Positions 11,668 through 23,063 of a DNA stretch of 64,000 nucleotides are shown here, piece after piece. Source of the DNA: Cololabis saira (taxonomy: Eukaryota > Chordata > Actinopteri > Beloniformes > Belonidae); contig NC_084590.1 of NCBI RefSeq assembly GCF_033807715.1, forward strand, positions 2,451,001 to 2,515,000, given 5' to 3'. The position numbers and the translations under genes were made by a program. The notes under the pieces were generated by a model. It saw only the letters and a list, made by a program, of their open reading frames with translations, made no database searches and was not told the DNA's origin. The first letter of the stretch is position 1, and each line of letters opens with the position of its first letter.

Positions 11668-12758
11668 CAGGACTGTGTCAGAAAATTAGAATATTGTGAT
11701 AAGTGCTGGGCGGTATGACCAAAAATGTATATCACGGTATTTTTCAAAATTATATCGGTTTCACGGTATATCAAGGTATTTTTTTTTCATGCACAAATGG
11801 GTGTTAACCACATTTCCTAATTTTTTGGAAAGGTATTGCTGTAGTAAATTGACTTAGAATGGCCTATTTTACTGTCATGAGGAGGATGCATAAATCAAAT
11901 AAATTTGATTTAGGCATGCTTTTCAAAGAAAAAAATCTTTTACAAAATGACAAAGTAGAAAATATTTATTGAACATAAAAAACTGAACATGTTTTAATTT
12001 CCAGCATTATGTTGTTTTGGTTCCACCTCCTGGTGAATGATAGGTCAAATTCTTATGTGGTTACTTTTTGGTTGGCCAACGATTTATGTTTGTGGTGCGC
12101 AACGGGTACGGGAGCGGCCAGTCTATTTCCTTATATTACGACGCCGTTATTAATTGTTCGTTTTTTTTTCCCACTTATTCCACCGAACACCGAAAGTGTT
12201 TTTTTTCGCCATTTTCGGCCGAACAATTTCAGTTACCGAACAATCGGTGCATCACTACTGCTAAACAGTCCCCTCACAAACAGTGTCCAGCGGCGTTCCC
12301 AACGTTGTGTACGCTACTGTACATACTCACCGGTATTACGGTATATGAAAAATTCATATCATAAGAAAAATAAACACTGGTATTCGGTATGAACTGGTAT
12401 ACCGCCCAGCACTAATTGTGATAAAGTTCTTTATTTTCTGTAATGCAATTTAAAAAAAAAAAAAAAAAAATGTCATACATTCTGGATTCATTACAAATCC
12501 ACTGAAATATTGCAAGCCTTTTATTATTTTAATATTGCTGATTATGGCTTACAGTTTAAGATTAAGATTCCCAGAATATTCTAATTTTTTGAGATAGGAT
12601 ATTTGAGTTTTCTTAAGCTGTAAACCATGATCAGCTATATTAAAATAATAAAAGGCTTGCAATATTTCAGTTGATTTGTAATGAATCCAGAATGTATGAC
12701 ATGTTTGTTTTTGTAATTGCATTACAGAAAATCACAATATTCTAATTTTCTGAGACTG
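11668..12758. mobile_element. Tc1/mariner-like foldback MITE, copy A, split by a hAT insertion
   Basis: Left end CAGGACTGTGTCAG preceded by TA; right end 'attttctgagactg' followed by TA. The interior is a near-perfect hairpin: 'gcaagccttttattatttta' is mirrored by 'aaaataataaaaggcttgc'. Two cleaner copies are at 27522-27890 and 42243-42609. This copy contains the hAT element 11701-12414 and lacks a few bases at its right end. Confidence 0.88.
11701..12414. mobile_element. hAT-type MITE nested in the foldback
   Basis: Termini AAGTGCTGGGCGGTAT and ATACCGCCCAGCACTA are inverted repeats with one mismatch at the outermost base. The flanking 8-bp ATTGTGAT is duplicated (11693-11700 and 12415-12422). 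The uninterrupted target is seen in the other foldback copies, so the insertion order is certain. No transposase frame. Confidence 0.92.
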
Positions 12759-13111
12759 TATAGTTATTCAAGTGGAAATGTTCATCCAAATTAACTTAAA
12801 ACGTCAGTCCTTTTACAATCTGCTAAAAATACAAAGAGGGTGTAGTGAAACACCAGTGTTTTTATATTTCTCTTAACCACTGAAACCATGTAATTTAAAT
12901 ATGGAAGTAGTGACATAAATGAGAGGACAGGTGCTACCACAAAAACCTATATCGGAGGTAAAATGTTTAGTCTCAGCAGAAGCTGAAAGAATCCCAAAAT
13001 AGATGTCAGGCACAATATATGCATGTAGATATAAAATAGAGAATAATCTGTTGATTGCATTTAATTTACCAGAGAGTGAAGTCCCAAACCTGGAGCTTTA
13101 GTGGTTATTAC
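12759..13111. other. No recognised feature
   Basis: AT-rich spacer between two transposons; no repeats or coding signals seen. Confidence 0.5.
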
Positions 13112-13998
13112 CAGTACTCTAGTTGTAAAAATAAATCAGGGGGGATGGTGGATTTCATCATATGGGGACAGATAATTTGTGCTGATTACAAATAATATAA
13201 TATATTACAAATAATAGCAGTGACCAAAACACCTGCAGAAATACTGCAGGAATGACATAGCAGCAGTTAAATGCAGCCTTCTGTAAGCTTTAAATATCCA
13301 CTGGACTTACATCAAATACATCAAAACACAACAATAAAAAACACTTTTCTGAACTTATCAATATGACTCTGTCCTTCACAGGATAAGTAACATGGATCAC
13401 TGCAAAAACTCACAATCTTAACAAGAATATTTGTCTTATTTCTAGTTAAAATGTCTCATTTTAGTAAAGAAATCTCATTACACTTAAAACAAGACTCATC
13501 ACTGAAAAAAAAAAAGGTTTTCACCTGTTTCAAGTAGATTTTCACTTAAAATAAGTAGAAAAATCTGCAGATTTTTTTGCTTGTAATGAGAAGATAAATC
13601 TTGTCCCACTGGCAGATTTTCCGACTTATTTCAAGTGAAAATTTACTTGAAACAGGTGAAAATTGTCAAATAAGTTATTTTTCTGGTGATGACTCTAAAT
13701 GTTGAAATAGCAGTAAAACCACATTCATTGATGAAATGACATAAGGGATGGAAAGGAGGGATGGTAGTTTTACAGGGGGGATGATTTGGACCGTTTTTAT
13801 TTCAGGGGGGATGATTTGGACCGTTTTTATTTCAGGGGGGATGATTTGGACCGTTTTTATTTCAGGGGGGATGATTTGGACCGTTTTTATTTCAGGGGGG
13901 GATGATTTGGACCGTTTTTATTTCAGGGGGGGTGATTTGGACCGTTTTTATTTCAGGGGGGATGCCACCCCCCTCATCCCGCCTCAACTCCAGTACTG
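13112..13998 (+). mobile_element. VNTR-bearing hAT-like MITE, copy 1
   Basis: Termini CAGTACT and AGTACTG with imperfect 8-bp flanks GTTATTAC and GTTATCAG. Order of parts: a 5' block with 'tcaggggggatggtgg'; a middle block with internal inverted repeats ('tcacctgtttcaag' against 'cttgaaacaggtga'); then about 7 tandem units of 30/31 bases (13775-13965) with core GGGGGGATGATTTGGACCG. Other copies: 38137-39214 (reverse), 43584-45105 (same), 54612-55607 (reverse). No transposase. Confidence 0.9.
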
Positions 13999-14513
13999 GT
14001 TATCAGTCAAAAATAGCAGAATACTGAGTGAGCTGCATGCACTTATGACAAGATGATCGCATGATGGTGTCTTTAAGACGTAGCTTTCTTGTATAAAAAG
14101 ACTGTTGGGTTGGGCGAAGAATAAAAAATACAAAATAAATAAATAAATTCTAGCACTAACATGGCAGCACGTGTGTCCAACTGGACTCCCAGCAGTCTGA
14201 CCAGCACTGATCCAGCTGGACCTGGACCATGGGATTTTGTGCTTGTGTTGTTCTCTCAGATGGAAGTCACATTGGATAAAAGTGTCTGACAGTAGTAGTA
14301 GTAGTAGTGGTGACAGTTATGTACTGGGAAACAGTCACTGTGCCCTTTTTGACAGCTTTCATAGCCTCTTGTGCGTCTATAGATTTTCCAAGAACTCCAG
14401 GAATGTGGAGAATGTGTATCCTGTAGAAACAGGTTTGATGAAGGTGCTGCAGCACCCTGACCTTGAGTTTATCTCCTCATTTACTGTTCACATTTATTAC
14501 ATTCAGTCAATAC
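13999..14513. other. Spacer without recognised genes
   Basis: Includes a short TAG/GTA microsatellite near 14292-14312 and AT-rich sequence. An open frame of 151 codons from 14237 runs into the next transposon and shows no family motif. Confidence 0.5.
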
Positions 14514-15025
14514 TAGGGTTGTCCCCATCAGGATTTTTTAGCTCCCGATCCAATCCCGATCACTTGAGTTTGAGTTTCTGCCGATCCCGATCCGATCACT
14601 TTTTTTTGGCTCCCGATACATTTCCAATACTTTTTCCCGATCAGATACATTTTGGCAATATATTAAAAAAAAGAAAAAGAAAAGAGGACTAAAACTAAAT
14701 TATCCCTAGTTTCTTTTCTTGTCCATTGGAGAACAACATGGACATTTATTTCAACAAAGCTTATCAGCTCTGGTGCCACAAAATGTAAAAACATGAAATT
14801 GTAAACTAAAACAAAAAGTGCAGAATAGTATAATAACAAAAATAAATACATTTAACTTCAAAAGAGGTAGTTGAATGACATCCAGTCAAACTCACAAACA
14901 CAAGAAAATTAAAATACTTTTTGGCCTAACCTTAGTGCAACATTCTGAATGGATGAATGAATAGCAGCAGCTTAATGAACATGAACAGATAGAACATTTC
15001 ACAATTCAAAACATGTAAACCATGG

Positions 15026-15557
15026 GCTGGGTCCAAAATCCCACACTTCCATCCTAATGAGTAGCAAAAACAGTATATGAGATTTTTTAGTGCGTCCGAA
15101 ACATTAGAACGTACTCAATAGTATGTACTATCCATACTCATTCTGGAGAAATGTATTAGTGTGGATTGATGGACACTAGCCGAGCAGAAACCTCCCACAA
15201 TGCAATGCAGCGGTGTTTGGTTGCTAAGTGATACGTATATGTCATAAGTATAATATTGAGTATAATAATATTTAATATTATAATATTCGCATATAATAAT
15301 ATTATATAATGTCATCTTGTTCCGGCCAGAATAAACGGGAAAGAGCGGAGCGGAGCTGCTACTGCTGCTGTTACCATGGTAACAGCTGCTACTGCTGCTG
15401 TGACAGGTCACTTCCTCCCAACAGCACAAAGTGCCATGTAGCTCTTAATAGTACGTCCGAATTAATGCACACTACTGATATTTACTCAAAAGTGTGCCGA
15501 ACTTAAGTATACTTTTTAGTATATACTGTTTTTAGTATGGCATTTTGGACGCACAGC
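15026..15557. mobile_element. MITE with GTCCAAAAT termini
   Basis: Left end GCTGGGTCCAAAATCCC and right end 'cattttggacgcacagc' are inverted repeats. Subterminal 'aaaacagtatat' is mirrored by 'atatactgttttt'. ATG flanks both sides, a possible 3-bp target duplication. Superfamily not assigned. Confidence 0.6.
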
Positions 15558-15620
15558 ATGTTAGTTTCGCTTACTTTGTTAATATATATTAAAAACATTA
15601 ATAACTAGGTATGTTCCGAT

Positions 15621-16582
15621 TAGGGATGTCCCGATACCATTTTTTTCACACAGAGTACGAGTACGAGTATTTTAATTTGTGTACTCGCCAATACCGAGTA
15701 CCGATCCGATACTTCTACCACAAAAATAACTAGGCTAAAAATGCAATGAAAAATGCAATGAATTGGAAGACAGGTTTTATTTGCAACAGAAATTCAATTT
15801 TAAACAAACCTCTGCCTGCCGGGCTTTCCTCCGCGCTTTAGTCTCATCGCAGGAACATCAACTGAGCATGTGCGGTGCTTCACCTGAAGCCATTCGTGTG
15901 AAACAACATAAACAATGAAATAGAATTTAAAAAACAGGCTAAATGAAATGATGTTACACACTCTTGTACAGTAGGTGGCGGTATGCACCTTAAAGTTGGT
16001 TGTGATCCGCCAATAAAACAGAGAAGAAGAAGAAGAAGAAACAATCCCATTGTTACAGTCCGGTTATATAGAGTGGTGCCCGTGAGTGAGACTGGCAGTG
16101 CCGTTTCAGCCAAGATAGTGACAATTAATGCAAGCAGGACGTCAGCAGGGTGGACATATTTCAAAATAAGGGAGGACGACAGAAGCAAGGCAGGCTGTCG
16201 GCGCGGCTAACGTGGCTAACCGGGTAACGCGGCTAACCGGGTAACGTGGCTAACCGGAATGTAACAATGGGATTGTTTATGTTGTACTGTGAGTTACGTG
16301 GAGTGTTTAATAAAGTTCCCTGTGAGTAAGGTTTGTCCAGTTTGTATAATTAAGGAAGATATAATTTACTGAAACATGGAACAGCTGGCTACAGCCACAG
16401 AGCAGCAGCTCAGCCAGGCTGCAGACTGACCCGGGGAGCCGCGGGGCGGCTCAACATCTCCCCCTAGTGGCGCTAACCAGTAACTACAAGTATTGGTGCG
16501 CGGTATCGGAGGATTTTTGCGAGTACAAGTATATGAGGGCAGTATCGGCCCCGATACCAGTATCGGTATCGGGGCATCCCTA
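15621..16582. mobile_element. hAT-type MITE (TAGGGATGTCCCGAT)
   Basis: Termini TAGGGATGTCCCGATACC and GGTATCGGGGCATCCCTA are inverted. Flanks GTTCCGAT (15613-15620) and GTCCCGAT (16583-16590) form an 8-bp duplication with one mismatch. The interior includes the short tandem 'gtaacgcggctaaccg' at 16200-16257. No transposase was seen. Confidence 0.88.
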
Positions 16583-16660
16583 GTCCCGATACTTTTTTGG
16601 CCGATACCGATGTTTTGAAAATGCCGTGATCAATACCTATTAATTCCCTGTGCATCTCTA

Positions 16661-17247
16661 GTTGTCATGTCACGCTTGACACGCTGTCATGCTTCCCAGT
16701 CTCCTCTAATTCATCTGCACAAAAGCTCCTGCAAAAGAAAAGCTTTTGGGATAAGATACAAGTAACATTTCAACTCTTCAATGTTTTTTTGTTTATTTCC
16801 GTTTGCGTGTACGTGTTTATGTATATAATTTATTTTACAGTTATTTAACAGGTCTTAGGATCAGACACACTATGCATGTGGGTATATTTCTATGCACAGT
16901 TGCAAGAATAATTGTTTCCTTCTAGAATTGTTTCAGTGATTTTATATTTGGGGAATGCTTCTGCATAGAACAGAATATAGCTCAAAGACTGAACATTTTT
17001 TTGACATTTTTAATTTGTTGTCAGTTCTCACTTCAGAGCTTTGAGATGGAGTTTGAAGGTGAATCAGTACTCCTAAATCCGTGGCAGTGCTTCTCTGACA
17101 GGGAACGCTTCCTTCAGAGAATCTAGTTGTTCTGCATTCCCCCCTTACTTATGTCCATAAGTTAATTACTAGAAATGGATCAATTTAAATTTTCTTTCTC
17201 TAATTTTCTTAAAGGTCTGACTTGCTGACACAGATTTTGGGCAATTC
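16661..17247. other. No recognised feature
   Basis: AT-rich spacer without repeat termini or an exon-like frame. Confidence 0.5.
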
Positions 17248-17250
17248 TTA

Positions 17251-17722
17251 GGGTGCTTTCACACCTGTCCCGTTTGGAGCAGTTGTTCCGACACAGGGAG
17301 CGTTTCCCCCATAAAGATCAGTTGGTTTGGTACATGTGAACACAGCAATCGCGCTCGGATGCGGGACAAAACAAGCGAGCCGAGATCTCCTAGGAGAGGT
17401 TAGGGTTAGGTTCTCGGCTCGCTTCCATTCCAGACCTGGAGCGGTTCGTTTGCAGTGAGAACAGAATCCACACAGTAACCCACACAACTCACTCATAACT
17501 GTGGTTACGATGCTCCATAGTTGTTGTTTTTCCCGGGGTACGGAAGAGGAAACTCCTTCTGCGTTCATTTCTGACCAATGAGAGAACAGTTGGTTCATGG
17601 CATTTGTTAACAGCTTTGAACCGCTACAGCCTTGTGAACACAAACTCCAAAAACCAAACAACTGTATCGATTTAGCCCCTGAATCGGAACAAAACAAACG
17701 GGCCACAGGTCTGATAGCACCC
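17251..17722. mobile_element. PIF/Harbinger-like MITE
   Basis: Inverted termini GGGTGCTTTCACACCTGT and ACAGGTCTGATAGCACCC lie between TTA on both sides (17248-17250 and 17723-17725). A 3-bp TTA duplication is typical of PIF/Harbinger elements. A minus-strand frame of 152 codons spans it but shows no transposase motif. Confidence 0.78.
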
Positions 17723-18112
17723 TTAGAACTACAATCAGCTGCATACAGATGATGCTAAATTAACATTAATTTAGTCAATAATGAAAAATGAGCGAGGCTG
17801 CTGAAGGTGAGGACACTGTTCTGGAGGGAATCCCCAGGGGGGACACATGCACGGGAGCCAGCTCCTCTTTCATCGCAAAGGATTGTTCAGTAACGTTTAA
17901 CTTTCTCTGTTGCTTGGACACTCTGCTACCTCTTGTGCTATTCCATTCCTTGACCCATGTTTTTGCTCTTTTAATTGAACAATTCATGGCACAAACAGCT
18001 TTGTTGATATACAGTGGGGCAAAAAAGTATTTAGTCAGACACCAGTTGTGCAAGTTCTCCCACTTAAAAAGATAAGAGAGGCCTGTCATTTCCATCACAG
18101 GTATATCTCAAC

Positions 18113-18635
18113 CAGGGTTTCCGTTGTCCGGTAATTGCCGGACTTTGTCCGGTAAAATATGCCGAAGTCCGGTATTTTATAATCTCTCCGGTCAAAATGT
18201 CCGGTGAAAATACTCACTGGTGCTGCGGGGCTAGAGTCCCCGGGAGTACCGCGGAGGGACACGCCGAGCCTCGGTGCCGGGAGCCGGGAGCCGGGAGGAA
18301 GCGGAGCTGCGGCGCCGACATCCACGTGTGCGTAGAGTACGCGTCGCCGCGTACCTTACGCCGTAGGTTACGCGCAAGCTTCTGCAATATTTATTTATTT
18401 TTTGAAGTTACGCTCGCGAGTCAATTGACGGGACTTATTTTATTTTAAATACCCTGTTTTTCAATAAAAATACTATTAAATGACTTGCATCGATATCGTA
18501 CTACTGCATATGATTTATTTTTAACCTCAATAAATTCATATAGCCTATGTGACCGGAATTTCAAACATTTGTCCGGTAAATTGAAACCCTGCCGGTCACA
18601 TTGTCCGGTGCCAATTTTTTCTAGCGGAAACACTG
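18113..18635. mobile_element. hAT-type MITE nested in the Tc1 element
   Basis: Ends CAGGGTTTCCG and CGGAAACACTG are inverted repeats. The 8-bp target duplication ATCTCAAC is perfect (18105-18112 and 18636-18643). The motif 'tgtccggt' is repeated near both ends. It includes a degraded piece of the CpG-rich mini-element around 18328-18375 (gtacgcgtcgccgcgtacc). Confidence 0.92.
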
Positions 18636-18763
18636 ATCTCAACTATGAGAGACAGAATAAATAAAAAAAAAAAAATCCAGAAAATCACATTGTCTGATTT
18701 TTAAAGAATGTATTTGCAAATTATAGTGGAAAATAAGTGTTTGGTCAATTACAAAAGTTCATC

Positions 18764-19141
18764 TCAATACTTTGTTATATACCCTTTGTTGGCAATGACA
18801 GAGGTCAAACTTCTGAGTCCCTGATGGTAGTGTGTTACTGATGGTTCCTTTGTTACCCTGGTCCAGCTCTCTGCAGGTCCTTCACTAGGTCCCTGTGTGG
18901 TTCTGGGATCTTTACTCACCGTTCTGGTGATCATTTTTACCCCACGGGTGAGATCTTGGAGCCCCAGATGGAGGGAGATTATCAGTGTCTTGTATTTCTT
19001 CCATTTTCTAATAATTGCTCCCACAGTTGATTTCTTCACACCAAGCTGCTACATACTGTATTGCAGATTCCGTCTTCCCAGCTGGTGCAGGTCTACAATT
19101 TAGTTTCTCTCGTCCTTTGACAGCTCTTTGGTCTTGTCCAT
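18764..19141 (-). pseudogene. Tc1 transposase remnant lacking the DDE domain
   Basis: The minus strand starts MDKTKELSKDERN, followed after a stop by KKSTVGAIIRKWKKYKT, the N-terminal paired-like DNA-binding region of Tc1 transposases. It joins directly to the C-terminus SVIANKGYITKY and a stop. The whole catalytic DDE middle (roughly 200 residues in full-length relatives) is missing, and there are stops and substitutions in the first part. It cannot encode an active enzyme. The terminal inverted repeats are partly kept, so the element could once have been moved in trans. Confidence 0.88.
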
Positions 19142-19174
19142 AGTGGAGTTTGGAGTGTGACTGTTTGAGGTTGT

Positions 19175-19345
19175 GGACAGGTGTCTTTATACTGATAACC
19201 AGTTAAAACAGGTGTCTTTTATACTGATAACCAGTTAAAACAGGTGTCTTTTATACTGATAACCAGTTAAAACAGGTGTCTTTTATACTGATAACCAGTT
19301 AAAACAGGTGTCTTTTATACTGATAACCAGTTAAAACAGGTGCCA
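19175..19345. repeat. 31/32-bp tandem repeat, 5 copies, in the Tc1 leader
   Basis: Five units containing 'actgataaccagttaaaaca' and 'ggtgtcttttat' are placed between the Tc1 terminus and the transposase start. Full-length relatives carry this segment once (from memory). Confidence 0.93.
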
Positions 19346-19587
19346 TTAATACAGGTAACGAATGGAGGACAGAGGAGACTCTTAAAGAAGAAGTTACAGG
19401 TCTGTGAAAGACAGAAATCTTGCTTTTTTTGTAGGTGACCAAATACTTTACCAAGGAATTTACCAATGAATTCAGTAAAAATCCTACAATGTGATTAGTG
19501 AAGTTACCTATGAAGGAAATTACAGGCCTCTCATCTTTTTAAGTGGGACAACTTGAATAATTGGTGACTGACTAAATACTTTGACTA

Positions 19588-19956
19588 CAGTCTTACTCTC
19601 TCCTCTGTAATTTTATCAATGTTACACATGCTAATTGGCTGTGATTATTTGTTTTACTCTTTATTTTATAGTTGTATGTGTATGTACTCATTCTTTAGAT
19701 CCAGTTGTGTGTAAACACTTTATAGAGTTGTCTCTTTGCCTCTGAAGTTCAGCTGCAGGATAATGTGACGCAGCCAAATTAAAGGAAATTAGAGCTTTTT
19801 CAGAAGAATAAAGTGTGTGTCCGGCTGGTGCACACGTCCCCACCATTTGCTTAGCCTTTCGGGTTACACTTAGAGCCACTTTTTAAACAAAAAACACACA
19901 AAGTTTCGGTTGACTTTTAATCCTACCTCTTTATATAATTATATTTGTATATGTAT
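19588..19956. other. No recognised feature
   Basis: AT-rich spacer between two transposons. Confidence 0.5.
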
Positions 19957-20948
19957 TAGGGGTGTAACAATATATCGTGCCACGAAATTTCGCGATACAA
20001 AAACGTCACGATACGTGTCGTGGAGGTGACAAACTGTATCGTGATATTGGGTTATTAATATTAATCTATTGTGTTAGTAACGACCGCGCCTTAACCCCGG
20101 ACCAAAATCTTCCTCTGCTCAGAAGAAACTAGTACCGTTTTGGTCCCGATCACGGGACTCTTGCAGGGTTTTGAGCTCTGAACTTTTACTGATGTAAGGC
20201 TGGTGTAGAGTTAAGCCTTACCTTATTAATTAAACCTTTTTGGGGTGGTGAGTAGGATAAACACGGGGAAACTTCTGCTGAGTTCCAGTGTACTTTAATG
20301 TCCCTCAACAGTGTAGGATTTTAGAACATCAACACAGCACCTAGTGCCGTACTGTGGCGTATCACTCCGCCCAATCTAAAACAGACTAATCACTACAGAT
20401 AAACTGACTAGTGTCATTATAGTCCCTGATTTACATCACAATATAAAGAATATATTTATAAAATAATCAACCCTGAATTACCAAAATAACCTTCTTAACA
20501 AAAATAAATCTCCTCTTACACTTATAAGGTGAGCATGAATCAATCTGTTTATGATGTAAAATTGTATGTATTTATTTACTTTTATTTATTTAATTTTAGT
20601 TATTACATTTCTGGAAAAGAAAAAAGTCAAATCATACATGAGAGAAACTATTCAGTTTGTGTCTAAATATTTGTACTTGTCTGAAACTGAAGATGCATAA
20701 TGCAAACCTGACATTTACTTTTAGTTCAGTTTGTGGAAAATGGTTGGCCTGGCTTTCTCTTTAAAACTTAAACAGTTATAAAGCATTAACTGTAACAATA
20801 GGACAAACACACAGTATTGTTTTGTATTTTGTGTCTTTCAAATAAAAGACAATTTTTTCCAGTCATATGTTCCTCATGCAAGGTTGTTAAAAAAATACTG
20901 CTATAATATCGTACCGTATCGTGAGATTAGTGTATCGTTACACCCCTA
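19957..20948. mobile_element. hAT-type MITE (TAGGGGTGTAAC)
   Basis: Termini TAGGGGTGTAACAATATATC and 'gtatcgttacacccta'-type end (GTTACACCCCTA) are inverted. Flanks ATATGTAT (19949-19956) and GTATGTAT (20949-20956) are an 8-bp duplication with one mismatch. About 990 bases, no transposase. Confidence 0.85.
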
Positions 20949-20956
20949 GTATGTAT

Positions 20957-21444
20957 GAAACAAAGTAAAGCTGTTTCCTTTTCTTTTTTTTTATGCCTGT
21001 GAAATCTTTGATGCATTTAAATTATTGTTAAACCAAAACAGCTAATATCAAATATTTTGGGGCGATTGGTGCTTGGATTTGTGCAGACTGAGCCCCTTCA
21101 GCGCTGCTGAAGCAGTGTTGGCTCCCAGCACGGGACAGAACGTGCTACTGGATCTGGAAAGTTCTATGAGGGTTTGATCTGGATGCAAAGACAATAGTGT
21201 ATTTTTTTCACTGCAGTAGCAGAACAAGCAAGGTAATTGTTGCAGCTGGGGCCTAGTCATGATATCTGTTGTGCACACACACGTGTGCTGGGAGGTGTGT
21301 GAACATTAACAGAAGACTTTTGAATGTAGATTTTATGAAGTGCATAATTGTTGACGTTAATGGCTGCAGTTTTGTCATTTTCATGTCATTATATCCATGA
21401 GGTTTGCCTTTTGAACGTAACGGTTGTCATTGCCAGCCACTTAC
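20957..21444. other. No recognised feature
   Basis: No repeat termini or splice-supported coding stretch were seen. Confidence 0.5.
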
Positions 21445-21588
21445 TTCGGGAATTTAGTTTAATTCGGAATGGCCATTCTCATTCAGAATTAGGTGTTTAC
21501 ATGGTCATTTTACTCATTTTAAATCGAATTACATTTTAATTCTGAATTAAAGAGGAATTAAACTTCCCATGTAAACGCACTCAGTAAC
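21445..21588. mobile_element. AT-rich MITE (GTTTACATGGGAAG family), copy B, reverse orientation
   Basis: Ends 'ttcccatgtaaacgcactc', the reverse complement of the start of copy A at 10117. The shared interior includes 'gaattaggtgtttacatgg'. Confidence 0.65.
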
Positions 21589-21679
21589 TTCGTAAGTGAC
21601 AAAGTAGTTGCGGATAAGTAAGACAACTTCTGTTGTAATAGACTATATAAATAAAATGTAATTGAATGTCAGCATTCTA

Positions 21680-23040
21680 AAAAATGTTTAAGGGAGAAGG
21701 CAGTTGACGAGAGGAGGTGTTCCTGGAAGAGGAAGGTTTTCAACTCCTTCTTGAACGTAGAGAGGGATGACTCTGCTCTGGTGGCCACACGTAACTGGTT
21801 CCAGCGTTGAGGAATGATGTGAAAGAAGAGTCTCGACTGAGAACAGCTCGTGTGAGGAGCGGGCGAGGTCCGTCACTGTTCTGGTGAGGAGTGCAGTGCT
21901 CTTAACAATCAAGTTCATAGAAGCAGTTCCAGAAGTACCACGGAGTATTAGGGCCAAACTAAGACGAAATAAATTACAAAATTACGACAATAAAGTCATA
22001 ATATAATGAGAATAAAGTCGAAACATTACGAGAATAAAGTCGTAACATTACGAGAAAAAAGTCGTAACATTACGAGAATAAAGTCGTAATAGAATAAAGT
22101 CGTAATATTACAAGAATAAAGTCGTAATATTACGAGAATAAAGTCGTAACATTACGAGAAAAAAGTCGTAACATTACGAGAATAAAGTCGTAATAGAATA
22201 AAGTCGTAATATTACAAGAATAAAGTCGTAATATTACGAGAATAAAGTCGTAATATTACGAGAATAAAGTCGTAATATTACGAGGGTAAAGTCATAATGT
22301 TGCGAGAATAAAGTCGTAATAGAATAAAGTCGTAATATTACAAGAATAAAGTCGTAATATTACGAGAATAAAGTGTTAATTTATGAGAACTTTAACAGGA
22401 AGAGCATCTTCTCCCTGTGTTAAAATGAAGAATATTGAGCATCTTGTGAAGTTATATTTATAATATATTTAATATTACGACTTTATTCTCGTAATATTAT
22501 GACTTTATTCTCAAAATATTACGACTTTATTCTCGTAATATTACAAATTTATTCTCACAACATTATGACTTTATTCTGGTAATTTTACAACTTTATTCTC
22601 ATATTATTATGACTTCATTTTTGTAATTTCAATTTTGTCTTAGTTTGGCCCTAATACTGCGTCGTACGGAAGTGACAGAGACTTGTTTAATTGGAGCAGC
22701 CACAGGTCGCCGGTGAAGCTCAATGAACACAAGTGTGATGTGTGCCCGTCCGGATTGAATAAAGACCAGACGCCCCACTGCATTCTGGACCTTTTTATAA
22801 GAAGTTTGATTGCACCAGCTGGAAGACTGGCTAGGAGGACATTAATATAACCATGGCCTGTATCAGGAGCTGAGTTGCATGTTGAGCCATGTAAGGTCTT
22901 ATTTTTTAAATGGTGTAGAGAGCAAAGCGGCACAACTGGAACATCAACGCAAAATGGTCAGAGAGAAGGATATGATCATCAAAGATGAAACCCAGGTTCT
23001 TTGAGAGCTTTATGGAAGTGTCAGTAGTAGCTGTGATACT
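21680..23040 (-). mobile_element. Retroelement coding fragment split by a foldback element
   Basis: The minus strand of 21700-21860 reads FFHIIPQRWNQLRVATRAES followed by SLSTFKKELKTFLFQEHLLS across one frameshift. This is the style of the C-terminal tail of fish non-LTR polymerases. Similar-age sequence continues from 22662 to about 23040 after the foldback. No intact frame; family not named. Confidence 0.5.
21944..22658. mobile_element. Foldback element with a 20-bp 'ATAAAGTCGTA' array
   Basis: Inverted termini AGTATTAGGGCCAAACTAAG and its mirror 'cttagtttggccctaatact'. The left arm is a tandem array of 'attacgagaataaagtcgta' units (about 21990-22380). The right arm carries fewer units in reverse (22477-22620). 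A short unique centre (22381-22470) separates the arms. No coding capacity. The transcript could fold into one long hairpin. Confidence 0.88.
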
Positions 23041-23063
23041 TCTGTCAGTATTGAGGCTGAGCT

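Larger units (their letters stand above)
14514..16660. mobile_element. Nest of hAT-type relics
   Basis: Begins 'tagggttgtccccatcagg' and ends 'ccctgtgcatctcta', approximate inverted termini. It holds repeated 'cccgatcc' and 'ccgatacc' motifs typical of TAGGGATGTCCCGAT hAT elements in fish. At least two further elements (15026-15557 and 15621-16582) are inserted in it. It may be two adjoining old elements, because a second TAGGTATGTTCC-like start occurs at about 15607. Confidence 0.6.
18012..19587 (-). mobile_element. Internally deleted Tc1-family transposon
   Basis: The left end CAGTGGGGCAAAAAAGTA after TA is the terminus of a common fish Tc1 element. The right end 'ctgactaaatacttt' is its degraded mirror. 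Inside, on the minus strand, is a transposase remnant (18764-19141). A hAT MITE is inserted at 18113-18635. The leader before the transposase start carries a tandem repeat (19175-19345). Confidence 0.9.

Noticed and set aside
13748..14056. MIWTVFISGG repeat protein
   Set aside because: It is the 30/31-bp VNTR of the hAT-like MITE.
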